In this document: positions 1 through 7,720 of the stretch, one piece after another
Layout of the letters: every line of letters begins with the position of its first letter
Position numbering within the stretch: position 1 is the first letter of the stretch
Assembly: GCF_030540875.1 (NCBI RefSeq)
Contig: NZ_JAUOEM010000008.1
Coordinates: 1-64,000, forward strand
Length of the DNA stretch: 64,000 nucleotides
Direction of reading: 5' to 3'
DNA from: Flavivirga amylovorans
GTDB taxonomy: Bacteria; Bacteroidota; Bacteroidia; Flavobacteriales; Flavobacteriaceae
Made by a program: the position numbers and the translations under genes
The notes under the pieces: generated by a model
Seen by the model: only the letters and a program-made list of their open reading frames with translations
What the model was told of the DNA's origin: nothing
Databases searched by the model: none

Positions 1-91
1 ATAAGATACAAAAAACACATGTGAAAACCTAAGTAAAAAACTAAAAACCAGTCGGTTAATCCTAGTGAGTTTAGAAATATAAAAACAAAAA

Positions 92-116
92 GGTCGGAAG
101 ATTTTTTCTTCCGACC
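92..116 (-). terminator. Intrinsic terminator of the small secreted-protein gene
   Basis: A perfect 10-bp inverted repeat (GGTCGGAAGA at 92-101, TCTTCCGACC at 107-116) encloses a five-base loop. On the minus strand it is followed by a T-rich run, as expected of a Rho-independent terminator for the gene ending at 185. On the plus strand there is no T run. Bases 1-91 hold nothing else I can recognise. Confidence 0.8.
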
Positions 117-184
117 ACTACTATCCTTTCAGACAGCCTTCTCAACTTTAACTTTAACCTTGATTAATAATATTTAAAACCTTA

Positions 185-493
185 CTATGCCTTAACAGGC
201 TTATTTATTTTTGGAAATAGCATTTTAATATTTTGGACTTTTCTTACTCGATTAAGATAAAGTCTAATATCACTGGTACGTGCAATAGATTCTCTTAATT
301 CTTTAGCATCAATTAATACAGTCTCATTTTCTTTTACAGTTTTAACTGCATTATCTTTAACCGTAGTTACTTCCTCTCCATTTACAGATACCGATATTAC
401 TTTGTTTTCTTCTATCTTATTAACATCGCTTTGAGCTATCCCGAAAGAGAAAGAAAGTAATAAAGTTAATAGTATGTATGTATTTGTTTTCAT
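185..493 (-). CDS. Small secreted protein of unknown function
   Basis: The protein has 102 residues with a clear signal peptide (residues 1-20, hydrophobic core ILLTLLLSFSFG, likely cleavage after GIAQ). The mature part is charged, with a valine-rich central stretch containing SVNGEE and a basic C-terminus ending KINKPVKA. I recognise no family. An ATG at 514 is also in frame, but a TATATTTG promoter element at 519-526 lies only 4 bases before it, so the 493 start, with a leader of about 20 bases and the signal peptide directly at the N-terminus, is preferred. The gene is monocistronic with its own terminator at 92-116. Confidence 0.6.
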   Translation of the reverse strand: MKTNTYILLTLLLSFSFGIAQSDVNKIEENKVISVSVNGEEVTTVKDNAVKTVKENETVLIDAKELRESIARTSDIRLYLNRVRKVQNIKMLFPKINKPVKA

Positions 494-518
494 TCTGTTT
501 ATCATCGTTTGCATATTC

Positions 519-526
519 CAAATATA
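519..526 (-). promoter_or_regulatory. -7 promoter element for the small secreted-protein gene
   Basis: On the minus strand this reads TATATTTG, a full match to the Bacteroidota -7 consensus TAnnTTTG, 25 bases upstream of the chosen ATG at 493. The rest of 527-798 holds only a weak plus-strand open frame that looks like noise. Confidence 0.5.
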
Positions 527-798
527 TGCTCATACCAAATCTCGAACACAAAAAATTAGTCATAAACCAACGTATATTCGATTAGTAGTGGAGCTACAAA
601 TTTTTATCGATAAACAGACTAACAGTCTATTTAGCAAGACGAAATACATGAAAAATGCATTTCATCGATTTATTTTTTTCTTTCAAAGGAAAAACAAGCT
701 TTTATTTTTGTCAAATTTTGAATCAATCGACAAAAAGTTTAGGCTACTTCATAATTGATATAATGACTTTTTCGTTCTATTTTTTAAATGATACCTAT

Positions 799-806
799 TA
801 TATTTG
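799..806 (+). promoter_or_regulatory. -7 promoter element of dapD
   Basis: TATATTTG matches the TAnnTTTG consensus and lies 18 bases before the dapD ATG, giving a short leader without a Shine-Dalgarno sequence, as is usual in this phylum. Confidence 0.6.
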
Positions 807-824
807 CTCAAAATTTAAATATCA

Positions 825-1640
825 ATGACAGAATTACAACAAATCATAGAAAAGGCTTGGGAGAATAGAGATCTTTTAAAAGAAGAAACAACAACTTCTG
901 CTATAAGAAAGGTTATAGATTTATTAGATAAAGGTGAATTGAGAGTAGCGGAACCAATCGAAGGTGGTTGGCAAGTTAACGAGTGGGTAAAGAAAGGAGT
1001 TGTTTTATATTTTCCAATTCAGAAAATGGAAACGATTGAGGCTGGCCCCTTAGAATTTCATGATAAAATTCCATTAAAACGTGGTTACGCAGAAAAAGGA
1101 ATTCGTGTGGTTCCTCATGCAGTCGCAAGACATGGTGCTTATATTTCTAGTGGTACTATATTAATGCCCAGTTATGTAAACATTGGTGCTTATGTAGATG
1201 AAGGTACTATGGTTGATACTTGGGCTACAGTTGGTAGCTGTGCTCAAATAGGTAAAAATGTACATTTATCTGGTGGTGTTGGTATTGGTGGTGTTTTAGA
1301 ACCTTTACAAGCTGCTCCTGTAATTATAGAGGATAATGCTTTTATTGGGTCTAGGTGTATCGTAGTTGAAGGTGTGCGTGTTGAAACCGAGGCTGTTTTA
1401 GGTGCTGGTGTGGTTTTAACAATGAGTACAAAAATTATTGATGTTACTGGAGATGAACCTATTGAATATAAAGGTAGAGTCCCTGCGCGTTCTGTAGTTA
1501 TACCTGGAAGTTATGCTAAAGAATTCCCTTCTGGTAGTTATAATGTACCTTGTGCTTTAATTATTGGTAAACGTAAAGAGAGTACTAATAAAAAAACGTC
1601 GCTAAACGATGCTTTAAGAGAGCATGATGTAGCTGTTTAA
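825..1640 (+). CDS. dapD: 2,3,4,5-tetrahydropyridine-2,6-dicarboxylate N-succinyltransferase
   Basis: This cytoplasmic enzyme transfers a succinyl group from succinyl-CoA to tetrahydrodipicolinate in the succinylase branch of the diaminopimelate/lysine pathway. Its 271 residues match the family length of about 270-275. An N-terminal helical domain (about 1-95) is followed by a left-handed parallel beta helix (about 100-240) of imperfect hexapeptide repeats, for example around VARHGAYISSGTILMPS and GVGIGGVLEP. The C-terminal part contains PARSVVIPGS and NVPCALIIGKR, typical of DapD. Its own promoter element is at 799-806. The next gene starts 69 bases downstream and is functionally unrelated. 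lysA, the last step of the pathway, is also in this window at 39.3 kb. Confidence 0.95.
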   Translation: MTELQQIIEKAWENRDLLKEETTTSAIRKVIDLLDKGELRVAEPIEGGWQVNEWVKKGVVLYFPIQKMETIEAGPLEFHDKIPLKRGYAEKGIRVVPHAVARHGAYISSGTILMPSYVNIGAYVDEGTMVDTWATVGSCAQIGKNVHLSGGVGIGGVLEPLQAAPVIIEDNAFIGSRCIVVEGVRVETEAVLGAGVVLTMSTKIIDVTGDEPIEYKGRVPARSVVIPGSYAKEFPSGSYNVPCALIIGKRKESTNKKTSLNDALREHDVAV

Positions 1641-1709
1641 ATAAGTCGCAGTGTGCAGTAGCAGTATACAGTGCTTACTCATATGCAAAAAAAATCGAAG
1701 TTGTAAATT

Positions 1710-2753
1710 TTGAAAATCTTAATCATACAACAAAAAATGATAGGCGATGTGCTTACAAGCAGTATTCTGTTTGAAGCACTTCGCTTAAAATATCCAAAAG
1801 CTCAATTGGATTATTTAATAAATGAGCATACTGTAGCGGTTGTAGAAAACAATCCTAATGTAAATAACTTCCTTTTATTTACTAAAGAGGCTGAACTTAG
1901 TAAAGCGAAACTTCTAAAATTTGCTAAATCTGTCGGACATAAAAAATACGATATTGTTATTGATGTCTATTCTAAATTATCCAGTAATTTAATCAGTCTT
2001 TTCTCTGGGGCAAAAACTAAAATTTCATACCATAAATTTTATACGACCCTTTTTTACCATTACAATATAAAAAGAGAGAAGACTCATGATGGTAAAGCTG
2101 GGTTAGCCATTGTTAATAGAATGCAATTACTAGCTCCTTTAGATATTGAAACATCTTTTATAAAGCCAAAAATATATTTAACTGAAAAAGAACTTTCTAA
2201 CAGTAAGGCGTTTCTGAAAAATCACCAGATAGATTTTGACAGACCTTTATATATGATAGGTGTATTGGGAAGTGGTGGTAAGAAAACCTATCCTTTTAAT
2301 TATATGGCAGAAGTTATTGATACTTTAGTTGAAGAAACTTCTGGACAAATATTATTTAATTACATACCAAAACAAGAAACAGAAGCTAGAACTATATTCG
2401 ATTTATGTAAACCAGACACTCAAAAAAATATTTACTTTGACGTATTTGGAAAGAGTTTAAGAGCGTTTTTAGCCATAACATCCCATTGCGATGCATTAAT
2501 TGGAAATGAAGGCGGTGCTATTAATATGGCCAAAGCGTTAAACATTAAAACCTTTGCTATATATTCTCCTTGGATAGATAAAGCCACTTGGAATCTTTTT
2601 GAAAATGATAATAACGTTAGTGTTCACTTAAAGGATTTTAAGCCAGAGTTATATACCAAAGCCGAAAAGCACTATAAAAAGGAAACTGCTGAGTTATATA
2701 AAAAATTCGAACCACAGTTTTTTACAAGTAAGTTAAAGGCATTCTTAAATTAA
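1710..2753 (+). CDS. Glycosyltransferase family 9 (heptosyltransferase-like)
   Basis: The 347-residue protein has the two Rossmann-like halves of GT-B family 9 enzymes (ADP-heptose:LPS heptosyltransferases). The N-terminus MKILIIQQKMIGDVLTSS is the conserved first strand and loop. The donor half carries GVLGSGGKKTYP and the late motif LIGNEGGAINMAKAL followed by TFAIYSPW, equivalent to the family's GNDSG..HLAAA signature. Translation must start at TTG (1710), because the first ATG would remove the conserved first beta strand. It probably adds heptose or a related sugar to the lipo-oligosaccharide core on the cytoplasmic face of the inner membrane. The exact sugar cannot be read from the sequence. 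Confidence 0.85.
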   Translation: MKILIIQQKMIGDVLTSSILFEALRLKYPKAQLDYLINEHTVAVVENNPNVNNFLLFTKEAELSKAKLLKFAKSVGHKKYDIVIDVYSKLSSNLISLFSGAKTKISYHKFYTTLFYHYNIKREKTHDGKAGLAIVNRMQLLAPLDIETSFIKPKIYLTEKELSNSKAFLKNHQIDFDRPLYMIGVLGSGGKKTYPFNYMAEVIDTLVEETSGQILFNYIPKQETEARTIFDLCKPDTQKNIYFDVFGKSLRAFLAITSHCDALIGNEGGAINMAKALNIKTFAIYSPWIDKATWNLFENDNNVSVHLKDFKPELYTKAEKHYKKETAELYKKFEPQFFTSKLKAFLN

Positions 2754-2811
2754 GTTAATTCAACATAACTTCTTCAAAAAAACAAATCTAAAACTATAAT
2801 TATCAGCTATT

Positions 2812-2892
2812 TGTCATTTCGACAGAGTGAGGTATGAACGACGAGAAATCTTATAAAAATGAGATTCCTCTCATTCTTCATTCGGAATGACA
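2812..2892. repeat. Palindromic dispersed repeat in an intergenic region
   Basis: This imperfect inverted repeat of about 80 bp begins TGTCATTTCGAC and ends TTCGGAATGACA, with inner arms GAGAAATCT and AGATTCCTC. It lies between the convergent genes ending at 2753 and 2938, so it may fold as a terminator. It belongs to the same family as the inner parts of the hairpins at 46.7 kb and 63.7 kb. Confidence 0.65.
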
Positions 2893-2937
2893 CCATTCTT
2901 CTTTTATAGATTATAACTATTTTGATTACGATATTAA

Positions 2938-3993
2938 TTACGTCAAACTCACGTTATTTACCGTTTCTAAAGCTTTCTTAACGGCCGTTTCTACAAATTG
3001 TCCTTTCATTACCTTCTCCTGAACGTTTAAAACATTGTTTTTCATTGTTTTATATGCTTCTTCAGTTAAATTTTCTAGAACAGTATTCAAATCTTTTAAG
3101 TTAGAAATGCTTATTCCTAAATTATTTTCAACAATAAAGGAGGCTATAGCTGCTTGATCCCAAACGATTACAGGAAGTCCACACAAAAGATACAAGGATG
3201 TTTTATGAGGATTATTATATTTTAAATACGCTCCCAAATCCCCACTACAAGACTTCGTTGAAATACCATCCCATACTAAACCAAAATCAGCTTCAATTTT
3301 ATAAGCTATTTGATCTGATGGAAAGGCTCCTTGATAAAAAATAACAGATGCTTCTTCGCTTACTTTTCGTTTATTAGGATCGAAACCCATACCATATAAC
3401 TTTAAATTGTATTTGCTATGCTCCAATATATCAAAATCAAAGATGTATGAATTTTTACCTTCAGCAAAACCTCCAGCATACGCAATGCTGTAAGCATCAT
3501 TTTTATTAATATCTTTATTTTGAAGTGGTTTTTCTTTAGAAACATAGTCAAATATCCCTAATACTACGATAGGTATCGTCGTATGCTGTTCTAAAAACCA
3601 TGCTTTCATAGCATCGTTATGTACAATAATAACATCAGAGCATACAATTTTTGATAATTCAGCTTCTATATCCTTAACCCTTCCCTTCAAACATCGTACA
3701 TCGTGAACTATCGTTATAATTTTACAACGTTTTAATTTCGCGAAAAATAATATCAACTTTCTAAACTTATTATTAGGATATTGTGTACATATTGTAGACT
3801 TAAATGGCAATCTTAATAAGGCCATAGAAATACCAAAAAAGTTCTTAATGGTTCCTATAGCAGAGCTAGGTATAGACGATTGTTTAAATCCAAGATTTTT
3901 AAACCCTAATGCTTCTAACGAGAATTCACAATCCGTTTTTGCTTTTCCCGCAGCATTGAATAACGATTTATAGTTTCTGGAAATGTAATACAT
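2938..3993 (-). CDS. Glycosyltransferase, candidate galactofuranosyltransferase
   Basis: This 351-residue protein has a GT-B like layout. The N-terminal half contains a hydrophobic strand followed by IITIVHDVRCLKG. The C-terminal half starts with SIAYAGGFAEGKNS and contains YLKYNNPHKTSLYLLCGLPVIVWDQAAIASFI, the donor-binding helix-loop region. An open frame extends upstream to 4122, but that part is low in complexity and overlaps glf, so the ATG at 3993 is preferred. It lies head to head with glf, which makes UDP-galactofuranose. By gene neighbourhood and overall resemblance to WbbI-type beta-1,6-galactofuranosyltransferases I infer that it uses that donor. The acceptor is unknown. Confidence 0.7.
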   Translation of the reverse strand: MYYISRNYKSLFNAAGKAKTDCEFSLEALGFKNLGFKQSSIPSSAIGTIKNFFGISMALLRLPFKSTICTQYPNNKFRKLILFFAKLKRCKIITIVHDVRCLKGRVKDIEAELSKIVCSDVIIVHNDAMKAWFLEQHTTIPIVVLGIFDYVSKEKPLQNKDINKNDAYSIAYAGGFAEGKNSYIFDFDILEHSKYNLKLYGMGFDPNKRKVSEEASVIFYQGAFPSDQIAYKIEADFGLVWDGISTKSCSGDLGAYLKYNNPHKTSLYLLCGLPVIVWDQAAIASFIVENNLGISISNLKDLNTVLENLTEEAYKTMKNNVLNVQEKVMKGQFVETAVKKALETVNNVSLT

Positions 3994-4029
3994 TATATTG
4001 AAAAGTTTTTTTGTAGATAATTTATATCC

Positions 4030-4037
4030 TAGTTTTG
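4030..4037 (+). promoter_or_regulatory. -7 promoter element of glf
   Basis: TAGTTTTG fits TAnnTTTG and lies 24 bases before the glf ATG. A minus-strand TACATTTG at 4059-4066 covers the glf start codon and could drive the divergent glycosyltransferase gene. Confidence 0.45.
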
Positions 4038-4061
4038 CTAAAAATTTATAAAAGTATACAA

Positions 4062-5168
4062 ATGTATGATTATTTAATTGTTGGTGCTGGATTATTTGGA
4101 TCTGTATTTGCCCATGAGGCAACTAAAAAAGGAAAAAAATGTTTAGTTATAGATAAAAGGGATCATGTAGGTGGTAATGTATACTGTGAAAATGTTGATG
4201 GTATTAATGTGCACAAATATGGTGCGCATATATTTCATACCAACGATAAGGATATTTGGGACTATGTAAATCAATTTGCTGAGTTTAATAACTATGTAAA
4301 CTCACCAGTTTCTATATCTAAAGGTAAGCTCTACAATTTACCTTTTAATATGAATACTTTTTATCAGCTTTGGGGAACGAAGACACCAGAAGAGGCTAAA
4401 ACAATTATAGAAAGTCAAATTAAGGAATTTGGCTATAAAAACCCTAAGAATTTAGAAGAACAGGCACTATCCTTAATTGGAAAGGATGTTTATGAAACAC
4501 TTATAAAAGAATATACCGAAAAACAATGGGGTAAAAAAGCTACTGAGCTACCTGCTTTTATCATTAAACGTTTACCTGTACGTTATACATTTAATAATAA
4601 TTATTTTAATGATGCTTACCAGGGTATTCCTATTGGTGGTTACAATAAAATAATTGATGGTTTATTAAAAGGGATAGATATAAAAACCAACGTCGACTTT
4701 TTTAAAGAAAAAGATACATTGAGCAGCTTGGCTAAAAAAATAGTGTTTACTGGGAAAATAGATGAATTCTATAATTATGAATATGGGAACTTAGAATATC
4801 GTTCCTTACGATTTGAAAACACAAAATTAGAGACAGAGAACTATCAAGGAAATGCCGTTGTAAATTACAATGATTCTAATGTTCCTTATACACGAATTAT
4901 AGAGCACAAACATTTTGAATTTGGCAAGCAAAAGCATACCGTGATCACCAAAGAATTCTCTGAACAATGGACTACTGAAAAAGAAGCCTACTACCCTATT
5001 AATAATGATGAGAATCAAAAAAAATATCAGGAGTACAAAGCACTTTCATTACAAGAATCTGATGTTATATTTGGAGGTAGGCTTGCAGAATACAAATATT
5101 ATGACATGCATCAAATAATTGCTTCTGCCTTACAAAAAACTAAAAAAGAGTTTAACGAATCTGTTTAA
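4062..5168 (+). CDS. glf: UDP-galactopyranose mutase
   Basis: This flavoenzyme interconverts UDP-galactopyranose and UDP-galactofuranose, the donor for galactofuranose in surface glycans. The 368 residues fit the family. The FAD-binding Rossmann motif is VGAGLFGSVFAHE near the N-terminus, followed by DKRDHVGGNVY and HKYGAHIFHTND. Further hallmarks are the EYTEKQWGKKATELP segment, IKRLPVRYTFNNNYF, QGIPIGGY, and the C-terminal FGGRLAEYKYYDMHQ that closes the FAD site. A TTG at 4035 is also in frame, but the ATG at 4062 begins exactly at the conserved MYDYLIVGAG. The next glycosyltransferase gene starts 21 bases downstream, so the two are probably co-transcribed. Confidence 0.95.
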   Translation: MYDYLIVGAGLFGSVFAHEATKKGKKCLVIDKRDHVGGNVYCENVDGINVHKYGAHIFHTNDKDIWDYVNQFAEFNNYVNSPVSISKGKLYNLPFNMNTFYQLWGTKTPEEAKTIIESQIKEFGYKNPKNLEEQALSLIGKDVYETLIKEYTEKQWGKKATELPAFIIKRLPVRYTFNNNYFNDAYQGIPIGGYNKIIDGLLKGIDIKTNVDFFKEKDTLSSLAKKIVFTGKIDEFYNYEYGNLEYRSLRFENTKLETENYQGNAVVNYNDSNVPYTRIIEHKHFEFGKQKHTVITKEFSEQWTTEKEAYYPINNDENQKKYQEYKALSLQESDVIFGGRLAEYKYYDMHQIIASALQKTKKEFNESV

Positions 5169-5189
5169 AAATTATTTATAGCGTATCAA

Positions 5190-5948
5190 ATGATTAAATT
5201 ATCTGGAGTCATAATTACTTATAATGAAGAAGAGCATTTAGAAAAATGTTTAAAATCGTTAGTGGGGGTTGTAGATGAGATTGTTGTTGTAGATTCTTTT
5301 TCTACCGATAAAACCCCTGAAATATGTGCTGCATACCATGTGAATTTTATTCAAAATAAATTTGAAGGGTATATTGAACAAAAAAACTATGCGCTTTCTC
5401 ATGCAAAATATGATTATATTTTATCCTTAGATGGTGATGAAGCACTATCAGATACGCTTAAAGAATCTATTTTAAAAGCAAAAGAAAACTGGAGCTATGA
5501 TGGTTATTATAGTAACCGATTAAATAATTATTGTGGCCAATGGATTAAACACTCAGATTGGTATCCAGATAAAAAATTACGATTGTTTAAAAAAGAAAGC
5601 GGTGAGTGGAAAGGTATTAACCCGCACGATAGATATACATTAAAAAAAGGTTTAAAAGCAGGGAAACTTAAAGGAGATTTATTGCACTGGATTTATAGGG
5701 ATTATAGCGAACACAATCTTAAGGTTGAAAACTTTTCAAGTATTGCTGCTCAAGCTTATTTCGACTTGGGAAAAAAATCGTCTCTTTGGAAAATAGTATT
5801 CAACCCTAGTTGGGCTTTTTTTAAAGCTTATTTTTTAAGATTAGGGGTTTTAGATGGTTTAAATGGTTTTGTTATTTGTGTACAAACTTTTAACGTTACT
5901 TTTTTAAAGTATCTTAAACTTTATAGACTTCATAAAGCGAAACATTAA
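5190..5948 (+). CDS. Glycosyltransferase family 2, WaaE/KdtX-like
   Basis: This 252-residue GT-A fold enzyme starts with the nucleotide-binding strand LSGVIITYNEEEHLEKCL and continues EIVVVDSFSTDKT. The metal-binding motif is in LSLDGDEALSD. The segments NYCGQWIKHSDWYPDKKLRLFKK and NPHDRY resemble WaaE-type enzymes that add glucose to the lipopolysaccharide core. It follows glf by 21 bases and probably forms a transcription unit with it. It likely acts at the cytoplasmic membrane face in core oligosaccharide assembly. Sugar and linkage are inferred only from resemblance. Confidence 0.85.
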   Translation: MIKLSGVIITYNEEEHLEKCLKSLVGVVDEIVVVDSFSTDKTPEICAAYHVNFIQNKFEGYIEQKNYALSHAKYDYILSLDGDEALSDTLKESILKAKENWSYDGYYSNRLNNYCGQWIKHSDWYPDKKLRLFKKESGEWKGINPHDRYTLKKGLKAGKLKGDLLHWIYRDYSEHNLKVENFSSIAAQAYFDLGKKSSLWKIVFNPSWAFFKAYFLRLGVLDGLNGFVICVQTFNVTFLKYLKLYRLHKAKH

Positions 5949-6015
5949 TACTTTATTAATTTTAGATAAACTACCTTTTTCAGATAGTCTATCCAAAATT
6001 AATTTAAATACTATT

Positions 6016-6290
6016 TTAATATCTAAAACTATTATTCCACGTTTTAGAGCTTCTATGTATTTTATGAGTGATCGTACCGCTAGTTTGTATTGACCAATAA
6101 GGAGGTCCTCCAATTATACCATAAGAATCAGGTTTTTTTAGCAAAAAAATTTATCACCTATTCTGAAAAACCTCCATATCCAATAGATGACTCTACTATA
6201 AATAACTCATGCACAAATTTCAATATAGTATTACTACCGAGGTTATATACATGGAAATCGCATCTTGAAACTTCATTAAAATAATTGTAT
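6016..6290 (-). pseudogene. Possible decayed gene of unknown type
   Basis: The 362-base stretch 5949-6310 has no intact gene. On the minus strand two protein-like pieces are separated by one stop codon and a one-base shift at an A7 run. The first contains FVHELFIVESSIGYGGFSE. The second contains KKPDSYGIIGGPPYWSIQTS and ends at 6016. Removing one base from the A run and ignoring the TAG would join them. The first piece is also in frame with the gene just upstream (stop at 6311). A plus-strand frame of 64 codons (6090-6284) overlaps but looks less protein-like. I do not recognise the family, and chance open frames in AT-rich DNA remain possible. Confidence 0.35.
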
Positions 6291-6310
6291 TTGCTTTGAA
6301 CTTGTAACTT

Positions 6311-6910
6311 TTACTTCGCCTTTTTTTTCAATAACCAAGACATGCTTATCGCCAATGAAGCATATGCAGCTCCAATTCTTAATTCTCTTTTATAAGGCGC
6401 TGCTTTAGCTTTCATACGTGTCGGTGATTTAGACTCCCAAACAATATTTTCTGGATTTGCTATTTCATATAATTGAAGTGCGACTTCTATTTTAGCTGGT
6501 TGTGAAGCCCCCACATTATACCCAGGATACACCCACAATGTTTGAATGTGTAAATTGTATTTCGCACTAGGATTATTTCTTGAAATTGCAATTTTTCTTT
6601 TTTTAGGTATTGCATGGTTAAAGTATTCAATAAATAATGGCTCGTATACTGCTTCTCTATCCGCAAACCAAGAACTCTTAAATTTTTCCCCCAATCCAGG
6701 CTTACGCTCTTCTCGTATTCGTACCTTATCTTTTATAAAATCTGCCTCTGAGGGATAGCCCTGTACATTCATATTATCATACCCAAAAGTGACCGACAGT
6801 CCTTTTTCACCAGCTAGCACAGAAATATCTCCAGAAGCTGTTTTTATTGTCTGACCTAAAACAGGCATCATACAAAAAATAATTAGAATGCTACTAAGTG
6901 AGTTTCTCAT
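6311..6910 (-). CDS. Secreted protein of unknown function
   Basis: The protein has 199 residues. A signal peptide covers about residues 1-19 (hydrophobic SILIIFCMMPVLG, cleavage near GQ). The mature part contains LSVTFGYDNMNVQGYPSEADF, a KYNLHIQTLWVYPGYNVG strand, and VALQLYEIANPENIVWESKS. The C-terminal region ends in a short hydrophobic stretch (YASLAISMSWLL) and a lysine-rich tail. The pattern suggests a small periplasmic beta-rich protein found in flavobacteria. I know of no assigned function. It lies 39 bases downstream of the Kdo-kinase-like gene on the same strand and could be co-transcribed, hinting at a cell-envelope role. Confidence 0.7.
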   Translation of the reverse strand: MRNSLSSILIIFCMMPVLGQTIKTASGDISVLAGEKGLSVTFGYDNMNVQGYPSEADFIKDKVRIREERKPGLGEKFKSSWFADREAVYEPLFIEYFNHAIPKKRKIAISRNNPSAKYNLHIQTLWVYPGYNVGASQPAKIEVALQLYEIANPENIVWESKSPTRMKAKAAPYKRELRIGAAYASLAISMSWLLKKKAK

Positions 6911-6949
6911 GTTCTTATATCCAAATTAAGCTAAATAATTAACAAAAAG

Positions 6950-7720
6950 TTAATGTTTTTTCCAAAATTTCAATTTCTTTTTAAGGCGTCTTTTTCGGTG
7001 ATACTTATTTTGAAAAGCTTCGGTTTCTTTCCACATTAAATCGAATATCTTGTTATAGTCTTCACCTGTACATTTTGCATATTCGTCACTCATAACTTCT
7101 ATCATAGATTTATGAATCGTTAATTTGGAAAAATTCTTAACTCTCGTTTCAAAATCAAGTGACTTGAATTCCATGCGGTTTAAATCAACTAAATAGAAAT
7201 TGTAACCATGATTCGTTTTCTTTATCAAAGTATTACCTGGGGAATGGTCTAAGAAGTGAATTCCTTTTTCATGTAAATCAAAAGTGAATCGAGTAAACGC
7301 TCTGAGTATGTTATCGTAATCGGGATAATTAAAATTAGTAGTTAGCTCTCTATACGTTAAATCATCATGTATTTGTTCGCTTATATAATAGCTTTTCTTA
7401 AATAAAAATGGCGTTTCAAATTCGTAATAAGCTATAGGTTGTGGCGTTCCAATCTTTAATTCTGTTAGCTTATTTCCATACTCAAAAGAACGTTGTGCTT
7501 TACTTTTTCTAAAGAATTTATACGCTATTTGGTTAACAATATTGGGAACTCGAAACGATTTAACATTAACCGTTTTATTACCTAATTCAAATAGTTTTAA
7601 TGAGTTTCTATCTTGGTTACCGAAATCTTTCCCTTGCGTGTCAAAATTTTTGATAATACTATCAATTTCTGCGCTCAAGTTTTTGAAACTGCTATGAACG
7701 TCGCTTTTAATTTGCTTCAT
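6950..7720 (-). CDS. Lipopolysaccharide kinase (Kdo/WaaP) family protein
   Basis: This 256-residue protein has a protein-kinase-like fold. The catalytic loop reads GIHFLDHSPGNTLI (an HxD-like Asp and the Asn four residues on) and the metal-binding segment is FYLVDLNRMEF in place of DFG. The N-terminal lobe contains LFELGNKTVNVKSFRVPN with the likely ATP-binding Lys, followed by KFFRKSKAQRSFEYGNKL, typical of KdkA/WaaP proteins. Such enzymes phosphorylate Kdo or heptose of lipid-linked core oligosaccharide. The gene overlaps the upstream GT2 gene by 14 bases (ATG at 7720), so the two are translationally coupled. The substrate is inferred from family and context. Confidence 0.85.
   Translation of the reverse strand: MKQIKSDVHSSFKNLSAEIDSIIKNFDTQGKDFGNQDRNSLKLFELGNKTVNVKSFRVPNIVNQIAYKFFRKSKAQRSFEYGNKLTELKIGTPQPIAYYEFETPFLFKKSYYISEQIHDDLTYRELTTNFNYPDYDNILRAFTRFTFDLHEKGIHFLDHSPGNTLIKKTNHGYNFYLVDLNRMEFKSLDFETRVKNFSKLTIHKSMIEVMSDEYAKCTGEDYNKIFDLMWKETEAFQNKYHRKRRLKKKLKFWKKH

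Noticed and set aside
474-758. 94-codon plus-strand frame opposite and beyond the small secreted-protein gene
   Set aside because: It overlaps the signal-peptide region of the minus-strand gene; its hydrophobic start mirrors that, and the rest is Lys/Phe-rich as expected for AT-rich noise.
3994-4122. N-terminal extension of the galactofuranosyltransferase candidate
   Set aside because: It overlaps glf and has a low-complexity QIQIQIIQHQQ start; the ATG at 3993 is more likely.
5904-6113. 69-codon minus-strand frame at the end of the GT2 gene
   Set aside because: It runs into the GT2 coding region on the other strand, has no recognisable motif and begins within the decayed-gene region in another frame.
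6090-6284. 64-codon plus-strand frame
   Set aside because: It overlaps the more protein-like minus-strand pieces; composition is not convincing and there is no promoter element.
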